Positions 59,407 through 64,000 of a stretch of DNA of 64,000 nt are shown one piece after another. Made by a program: the position numbers and the translations under genes. The notes beneath the pieces were generated by a model. It was not told the origin of the DNA, searched no databases, and worked only from the letters and a program-made list of their open reading frames with translations. Origin of the DNA: Actinoplanes sp. TBRC 11911 (GTDB taxonomy: Bacteria; Actinomycetota; Actinomycetes; Mycobacteriales; Micromonosporaceae); the NCBI RefSeq assembly GCF_012933445.1, contig NZ_JABBNC010000020.1, positions 62,001 through 126,000 on the forward strand, given 5' to 3'. Each line of letters starts with the position of its first letter. The first letter of the stretch is position 1.

Positions 59407-60369
59407 ATGCACGCAATCGTTGTCGAAGACGAGAAGCTGGTCTGGCGGGATGTGCCGGACCCGACCGCCGGCCCGGGTGAAGTGGTCATCGAGGTCACCG
59501 CCGCCGCGGTCAACCGGGCCGACGTCAGCCAGCGGAAGGGCACGTACGCGCCGCCGCCCGGCGCACCGGAGTATCCGGGGCTGGAGTGCGCAGGCGTGAT
59601 CAGCGCGGTCGGGGCCGGGGTCGCCGGGCACCACGTCGGCGAGCGGGTGTGCGCGCTGCTGGCCGGCGGCGGCTACGCGGAGCGCGTCGCGGTGCCGGCC
59701 GGGCAGCTGCTGCCGGTGCCCACCGGACTCTCCCTGGAGGAGTCGGCCGCGCTGCCCGAGGTCGCGTGCACGGTCTGGTCGAACGTCGTCGACAACGGCC
59801 GGCTCCGCAAGGGCGAGACGCTGCTGGTGCACGGCGGTGGCAGCGGCATCGGCACGTTCGCGATCCAGTACGGCAAGGCGCTCGGCGCCACCGTGGTCGC
59901 GACCGCTCGCAAGGAGAAGCACGACCGGCTGCACGAGCTCGGCGCGGACCTCGTCATCGATTACGCCACCGAGGATTTCGTCACGGCCACAAAGGACCAC
60001 ACCGGCGACGCCGGGGCGGATGTGGTGCTCGACATCATCGGCGCCAAGTACATGGCACGCAACGTCGACGTCCTCGCCCCGAACGGCCGGATCATGTCGA
60101 TCGGCACGCTGGGCGGCCGGCATGCCGAGATCGATCTCGTACGCCTCCGGGACAAGCAGGGAGCGCTCTTCTCGACGTCGCTGCGGACGCGCCCGGACGC
60201 GGCCAAGGCGCGGATCGTCGAGGGCGTGCGCCGCGACGTGTGGCCGCTCGTGGCGGCCGGTGCGATCAAGCCGATCATCGACACCCGGATGCCCATGTCC
60301 GAGGCCGGCGAGGCACATCGGCTGATGGAGTCGAGCCGGCACCTGGGCAAGATCCTGCTGCTGCCCTAG
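59407..60369 (+). CDS. NAD(P)H:quinone oxidoreductase-like medium-chain dehydrogenase
   Basis: A 320-residue zinc-independent MDR enzyme of the quinone oxidoreductase/PIG3 type: N-terminal GroES-like domain (VNRADVSQRKGTYAPPPGAPEYPGLECAGVI), then the Rossmann domain with LLVHGGGSGIGTFAIQYGKALGATVVATARKEKH. The AxxGxxG motif is GGGSGIG. The C-terminal part is typical (IKPIIDTRMPMSEAGEAHRLMESSRHLGKILLLP). The ATG at 59407 lies downstream of the tRNA promoter region. An 11-bp repeat track follows the stop. Confidence 0.93.
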   Translation: MHAIVVEDEKLVWRDVPDPTAGPGEVVIEVTAAAVNRADVSQRKGTYAPPPGAPEYPGLECAGVISAVGAGVAGHHVGERVCALLAGGGYAERVAVPAGQLLPVPTGLSLEESAALPEVACTVWSNVVDNGRLRKGETLLVHGGGSGIGTFAIQYGKALGATVVATARKEKHDRLHELGADLVIDYATEDFVTATKDHTGDAGADVVLDIIGAKYMARNVDVLAPNGRIMSIGTLGGRHAEIDLVRLRDKQGALFSTSLRTRPDAAKARIVEGVRRDVWPLVAAGAIKPIIDTRMPMSEAGEAHRLMESSRHLGKILLLP

Positions 60370-60444
60370 CGCAAGGCCCTAGCAAGGCCGTAGCAAGGCG
60401 CTAGCAAGGCCTCAGCAAGCCGTAGCGACGCCGTAACAAGCCCC
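60370..60444 (+). repeat. 11-bp direct repeats after the quinone reductase gene
   Basis: Units of AGCAAGGCCGT type start at 60381, 60392 and 60403, with degraded units at 60368, 60414, 60424 and 60435. The track begins right at the stop codon. It is G/C-rich with a YTAGC step in each unit, and does not fold into a clean hairpin. Confidence 0.6.
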
Positions 60445-60812
60445 GGCGACCCGGGTGCCGTGCCGAACGTAGCACCATCGGGTGACACCCCGCCGGGTTT
60501 GCGCGAGATCGGTCCGGGGAAGACATTTCCCGGGCCGGGAAAGGCTCCCACCTGGTCATCCACCAACCAATTACGGAAATAGAAATACGCGGATCGACAC
60601 CTCAAACTCGATTCTTTTCCACGATTGGTCATGGGTGAATGTCTGAAATCGCCCGCGGAACATTCCGGAAGTGTGTTGGCATGGTCGACGGAAATAACGA
60701 GTTGTCCGGGTTCCCATTGCCGCGCATTCTCTGGCGGTAGGGCGCGGCCTGCGGTTATGGGCCACGTCGGCGGGATTCGCGCGAGTGCCCCGGGCCGATA
60801 TCGGAGGCAACA
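60445..60812 (+). other. Long non-coding leader region before the NlpC/P60 gene
   Basis: About 370 bases without a credible gene on either strand. The stretch at about 60560-60640 is AT-rich for this genome, with ACCAAT and ATTGGT arms that could pair. A GGAGG at 60803-60807 serves the next gene. Genes of this class in actinobacteria often carry long leaders, sometimes with a riboswitch, but I do not see the conserved bases of one. Confidence 0.5.
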
Positions 60813-61628
60813 CTGCATCGTCCGTCCCCGAGCCGGGCGCTCACCGCCGGTGCTATCGCGCTGGCCGCCATCGCGCCGGCGTTCGACGCTACCGAGCACG
60901 CCCAGGCCGTCCCGGCTCCCGATCCCGCCGAAAGAGGCACCAAGGCATCGGCGCTGCAAGCGCCGGCGCTTAGGAAAATCGACCAGAATGTCGCTTTCGG
61001 TGACCGCGCCACCATGGCGCAACGCGCCTCCCGGGCCTCCGCCCGGCGCGGCAACCATCTCCGGCGGGCGAGCGAGCTGCGCACCGCCGAGCGCAAGGCC
61101 GTACGAAGGGCGGCCCGCGAGGCGACCCGCGCCAGAGCCCGTGAGGCACGCTGGGCCCGCGAGGCCCGCGCCGCGCACCGCGGGGCCACCACCCCACGGC
61201 GGGCCACGCGGCACATCATCCGACGGACCCACGTCGTCCGCTCGGTCGTCACCAGACACGCCGTGGTCAAACGGGGCCATCAGGTGGTCCGTGTGGCCAA
61301 CGGCATGACGGCCGTGATCGCGTACGCGAAATCGCAGGTCGGCCGGCGCTATGTGAGCGGCGGCGAGGGCCGGGGCGGTTTCGACTGCTCGGGTCTGACC
61401 AAGCGTGCCTACGCCCAGGCCGGGGTGCGGCTGCCGCATTCGTCACGCGCCCAGGCCGCCCGCGCACGGGTCATCTCGCGGTCCAAAGCACGGCCCGGCG
61501 ACCTGGTCGTCGGCAGCGGCCACGTGGGCATTTACATGGGCCGCGGCATGATGATCGACGCGGGTAACCACCGGACCGGGGTGGTCTATCGCAAGCTCTA
61601 CTCGGGGCTGCGAGTGGCGCGTTTCTAG
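60813..61628 (+). CDS. Secreted NlpC/P60 (C40) peptidoglycan endopeptidase with an apparent CTG start
   Basis: The C-terminal 100 residues hold a complete NlpC/P60 domain: catalytic Cys in GFDCSGLTKRAYAQAG, His in SGHVGIYMG and a third polar residue near IDAGNHRTG. An Arg/Ala-rich helix precedes it. Open frame from the first ATG (61014) would lack a signal peptide. Reading upstream in frame gives HRPSPSRALTAGAIALAAIA, a clear signal, with no ATG, GTG or TTG. A CTG at 60813 lies five bases after GGAGG, so this is the likely start and the enzyme is secreted to cut wall peptides. Confidence 0.75.
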   Translation: MHRPSPSRALTAGAIALAAIAPAFDATEHAQAVPAPDPAERGTKASALQAPALRKIDQNVAFGDRATMAQRASRASARRGNHLRRASELRTAERKAVRRAAREATRARAREARWAREARAAHRGATTPRRATRHIIRRTHVVRSVVTRHAVVKRGHQVVRVANGMTAVIAYAKSQVGRRYVSGGEGRGGFDCSGLTKRAYAQAGVRLPHSSRAQAARARVISRSKARPGDLVVGSGHVGIYMGRGMMIDAGNHRTGVVYRKLYSGLRVARF

Positions 61629-61676
61629 GCCGTGAATGCGAAATCAGCGAACGGAACGGAACACGGCCCACCACGA

Positions 61677-62882
61677 TCAGCAGCGCGGCAGGGTGAGCCG
61701 GACGGTCGTCCCCACGTCCGGCTCACTCGACACGTGGATGCTGCCGTGGTGCGCCTCGATGATCGACTTGACGATCGACAGGCCCAGTCCGGGGCCGGGC
61801 ACCGCCATCACGTCGGCGGCGGCACAGCGGTAGAAGCGGTCGAAGACGTGCGGCAGGTCGTCCGAGTCGATGCCGACCCCGGTGTCCGAGATGATCAGCT
61901 CGGCTTCCGGCCCGGTGTCCGAGTCGACGGTGATCTCGCCGCCCGGCTGGGTGAACTTGATCGCGTTGACCACCAGGTGGTTCAGGGCCTGGGCCAGGCG
62001 TTTCGCGTCGCCGCGGGCGGGTGCCGGGCGGGCGGTACGGTCCCACAGCGCGACCTTTTTGTGCTCGGCCAGCGGCCGGCACGCCGCGATCACCTGATGG
62101 GTCAGGTCCGCGAGGTCCAGCTCGCCCAGGTCAAGCCGCACCACGTCGTCGTTCTGGCGGGCCACCTGGAGCAATTCCTCGATGAGCCGCAGCAGCCGCT
62201 CCGAATTGCGGTCCATCACCGACAGGAACCGCCGCGAGGTGTCGCCGTCGAACTCGCCCTCCAGCAGGATCTCCAGATAGCCGCGGATGGTGGACAGCGG
62301 CGTGCGCAATTCGTGGCTGACGTTCGCCAGGAACGAGTCCTTCATCCGGTCGAGCTGCCGCAGCCGGTCGGCGATCTCCCCGGCGTGCCGGGCGTAGCGG
62401 CGTAGTTCGAGCTGGACCGCCGCGTGCCGGGCCAGGCTGCGCAGCGAACGCCGTTGCGCGCCGCTCAGCTCCCGCGGCACATGATCGACCACGCAGACCG
62501 TGCCGACCGAGTGGGTGCCGTCCAGCACGACCGGAGCGCCCGCGTAGAACCGGATCCCGCCGTTCTCGGCGGTCACCACCGGGTTGTCCGCGAATCGGGC
62601 GTCCCGCGACGCATCCGGCACCTCGAGCAGGTCGTGGCCATGGATCGCGTACGCGCAGAACGAGAGGTCCCGGGAGGTCTGCGCGATGTCCAGCCCGACC
62701 CTTGCCTTGAACCACTGGCGGTCCTCCGCGACCAGGCTGACCAGGCCCATCGGCGTACCGCAGATCTCCGACGCCAGCAGCGCGATGTCGTCGAAATCCT
62801 CTTCCGGCGGGGTGTCCAGCACCTGTGTGTCGTGCAGTGCCGCCAGCCTGGCCGGCTCATCGACCGGCAGCGGGGCTCTCAT
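61677..62882 (-). CDS. GAF-domain sensor histidine kinase
   Basis: A 401-residue soluble kinase. Residues 20-165 form a GAF domain (ALLASEICGTPMGLVSLVAEDRQWFKARVGLD ... FCAYAIHGHDLLEVPDASRDARFADNP), a pattern found in light- or redox-sensing GAF proteins. HisKA has NVSHELRTPLSTIRGYLEIL; N-box is NHLVVNAIKFTQPGG, G1 DTGVGID, G2 GPGLGLSIVKSII. No response regulator is adjacent. The ATG at 62880-62882 lacks a good ribosome site. A strong hairpin lies upstream. Confidence 0.93.
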   Translation of the reverse strand: MRAPLPVDEPARLAALHDTQVLDTPPEEDFDDIALLASEICGTPMGLVSLVAEDRQWFKARVGLDIAQTSRDLSFCAYAIHGHDLLEVPDASRDARFADNPVVTAENGGIRFYAGAPVVLDGTHSVGTVCVVDHVPRELSGAQRRSLRSLARHAAVQLELRRYARHAGEIADRLRQLDRMKDSFLANVSHELRTPLSTIRGYLEILLEGEFDGDTSRRFLSVMDRNSERLLRLIEELLQVARQNDDVVRLDLGELDLADLTHQVIAACRPLAEHKKVALWDRTARPAPARGDAKRLAQALNHLVVNAIKFTQPGGEITVDSDTGPEAELIISDTGVGIDSDDLPHVFDRFYRCAAADVMAVPGPGLGLSIVKSIIEAHHGSIHVSSEPDVGTTVRLTLPRC

Positions 62883-62934
62883 GCCAAGATTTTCGCACCG
62901 GCTCCGGTGCCGCGAGGTGGTGTTCCGGGATTCA

Positions 62935-62974
62935 CAGCAGTCGGCACCCGCTCCAAACGGGTGCCGACTTGCTG
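62935..62974 (-). other. Strong hairpin in the upstream region of the GAF kinase gene
   Basis: AGTCGGCACCCG (62939-62950) pairs perfectly with CGGGTGCCGACT (62958-62969) across a 7-nt loop, and CAGC/GCTG outside extend it with one bulge to 16 pairs. No T-tract follows on either strand. It sits 53 bases before the kinase start, in the 274-base space before the divergent PEBP gene, which holds no other gene. Confidence 0.6.
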
Positions 62975-63156
62975 GGTGATCGCCACCAGGCACGGGGATC
63001 TCTGCCGCACGCACCCGGTCGGATGTCAGACAGAAGCATCGCCCCCGGCGGCCGGCCCGCTACGGACGTCATGTGCGTCGCCCCGATCGGGTGAGGCGGG
63101 CTCAACAGTTAGGCTCGCGTCGATGGGGGAATCCTCGCAACGTCGCGGAGGACACG

Positions 63157-63687
63157 ATGAGTCTTGACCGTCCCGTAGCCCCGGATCCTTACGATCTTCT
63201 CCCGCCGGTTCCGGCCTTCAGCGTGGCCAGCACCGATGTGACCGACGGGCAGCCGCTCGACGATCTGCACGCGCATCCCAGCGTCGGCGGCAAGAATCTC
63301 TCGCCGCAGCTTTCCTGGTCGGGTTTCCCGGCGGAGACCCGCGGTTTCACGGTGACCTGCTACGACCCGGACGCTCCGACCGGCAGCGGCTTCTGGCACT
63401 GGGTCGTGGTGAACCTGCCGGTCGCCGTCACCGAGCTGGCGCGCGGCGCCGACCCGCTGCCTCTCGACGCGTTCACCGTGCGCACCGACTACGGCGAGCG
63501 TGGCTACGGCGGTTCGGCGCCACCGCCCGGCGATCGCCCGCATCGGTACTTCTTCGCGGTGCACGCGATCGACGTGGACCGGCTCGACGTGAGCCCGGAG
63601 GCGACTCCCGCCTACGTCGGGTTCAACCTCGCGTTCCACACGCTCGCCCGGGCGGTGATCACCCCGACCTACCAGGTCAGGGCCTGA
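63157..63687 (+). CDS. YbhB/YbcL-type PEBP (Raf kinase inhibitor-like) protein
   Basis: A 176-residue PEBP-fold protein with the ligand-site motif CYDPDAPTGSGFWHWVVVNLP and the second block GYGGSAPPPGDRPHRYFFAVHAIDVD, both complete. Members bind small anions or phosphorylated ligands, and the bacterial role is unknown. The ATG has GGAGG five bases upstream. A terminator follows immediately. Confidence 0.93.
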   Translation: MSLDRPVAPDPYDLLPPVPAFSVASTDVTDGQPLDDLHAHPSVGGKNLSPQLSWSGFPAETRGFTVTCYDPDAPTGSGFWHWVVVNLPVAVTELARGADPLPLDAFTVRTDYGERGYGGSAPPPGDRPHRYFFAVHAIDVDRLDVSPEATPAYVGFNLAFHTLARAVITPTYQVRA

Positions 63688-63692
63688 CGGGA

Positions 63693-63724
63693 AAAGGCCG
63701 CCGGGTGCGAACCTGGCGGCCTTT
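63693..63724. terminator. Bidirectional terminator after the PEBP gene
   Basis: AAAGGCCGCC (63693-63702) and GGCGGCCTTT (63715-63724) form a perfect 10-bp stem with a 12-nt loop, six bases beyond the PEBP stop; the A- and T-ends serve as tracts in both directions, the other being for the methyltransferase gene. Confidence 0.85.
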
Positions 63725-63739
63725 CGCGTACGCCTGTGC

Positions 63740-64000
63740 TCAGCGGGGCGTGCGAGCCACGACGAACACCGACTGACCGAACGGCGGCTTCACCATGCGC
63801 TCGGCGGCCTTGGTCACCGGCAGCACGAGCGAGTCGTACACCTTGACCATCGGGCCTTCCTTCGGCGTGAGCTTGAAGACGCTCGTCGCGCCGTAGTAGC
63901 CGATCAGGCCCAGCGCGTTGGCGTAGTGCAGCTTCTCCACGGTGAGGCCGGCCTCGGCCATCGCGGTGCGCATGGACTTCTTCGTGTAGCGCCGGATGTG
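63740..64000 (-). CDS. C-terminal part of a class I SAM-dependent methyltransferase
   Basis: The frame stays open to the window edge, so the start lies outside. The visible 86 residues read HIRRYTKKSMRTAMAEAGLT, then VEKLHYANALGLIGYYGATS, matching the C-terminal segment (G-H-x-R-x-Y-S ... A-G-F-x-V-x-x-x-x-Y-x-N-x-L-G) of methyltransferases often linked to glycosyltransferases. The SAM-binding motif I is not in the window. Confidence 0.75.
   Translation of the reverse strand, partial: HIRRYTKKSMRTAMAEAGLTVEKLHYANALGLIGYYGATSVFKLTPKEGPMVKVYDSLVLPVTKAAERMVKPPFGQSVFVVARTPR

Noticed and set aside
60445..60812. c-di-AMP (ydaO-type) riboswitch before the NlpC/P60 gene
   Set aside because: Genes of this type often have one, but I cannot find the conserved core bases such as the GGUGAAUC and CAGCUAAC-like blocks.

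Overview
The window is a high-GC chromosomal segment from an actinobacterium. The gene repertoire (Bpa proteasome activator, EccB, LCP protein, DUF4192, DUF5926 and DUF6457 proteins, a SoxR-type MerR, many GTG starts, several apparently leaderless genes) fits the Micromonosporaceae, probably an Actinoplanes-like organism. The family is inferred from gene content only. Nearly every base is accounted for by closely packed genes, many joined by ATGA, GTGA or TGATG overlaps.

Layout. 1-6.3 kb: a GNAT fragment, DUF4192, molybdenum-enzyme helpers (fdhD, mobA, DUF6457), a YbjN-like chaperone and a beta-propeller lipoprotein. 6.3-9.9 kb: an Lrp regulator facing a DDAH-type amidinohydrolase, Bpa, and two coupled HAD phosphatases. 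10-16 kb: serS, membrane and stress proteins (OsmC, AIM24), a small metallopeptidase, ACT, PAS and NERD-like proteins. 16.4-24.3 kb: arginine deiminase, DUF5926, a soluble histidine kinase, a GDPD-rhodanese pair, an LCP enzyme, and an acetate-type symporter with its DUF485 partner. 24.4-30.5 kb: a flavin reductase, an ABC exporter, a secreted barrel protein and a second symporter pair. 30.5-41.4 kb: DUF4173, an OmpR/kinase pair, a LytTR/LytS pair, then surface-polysaccharide genes (sugar transferase, glycosyltransferase), a DNA glycosylase and a Tat-exported arylsulfotransferase.

41.5-43.4 kb is a lower-GC island with a coupled two-gene operon: a DUF4365 protein, predicted to be PD-(D/E)XK nuclease-like, and an unrecognised 418-residue protein. 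A long hairpin bounds it on one side. It is the best candidate here for an undescribed, possibly defensive, system. 43.5-54 kb: a SoxR regulator facing a split transketolase, thiolase, rhomboid, cyclophilin, an orphan EccB, CorA and an aminotransferase. 54.2-56.7 kb: a three-gene operon (cytidylyltransferase-like enzyme, glycerol-1-phosphate-dehydrogenase-like enzyme, CDP-alcohol phosphotransferase) that looks like a small polar-lipid pathway. 56.7-64 kb: a TetR/hydrolase operon with paired operators, a 62-bp G-rich tandem repeat array, a short GntR regulator, tRNA-Ser(UGA), a quinone reductase, a secreted NlpC/P60 peptidase that seems to start at CTG, a GAF histidine kinase, a PEBP protein and the end of a methyltransferase.

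The most notable non-coding structures are a helically phased cluster of DnaA-box-like 9-mers upstream of the OmpR/kinase operon, the 62-bp repeat array, the twin TetR operators, and several strong bidirectional terminator hairpins.
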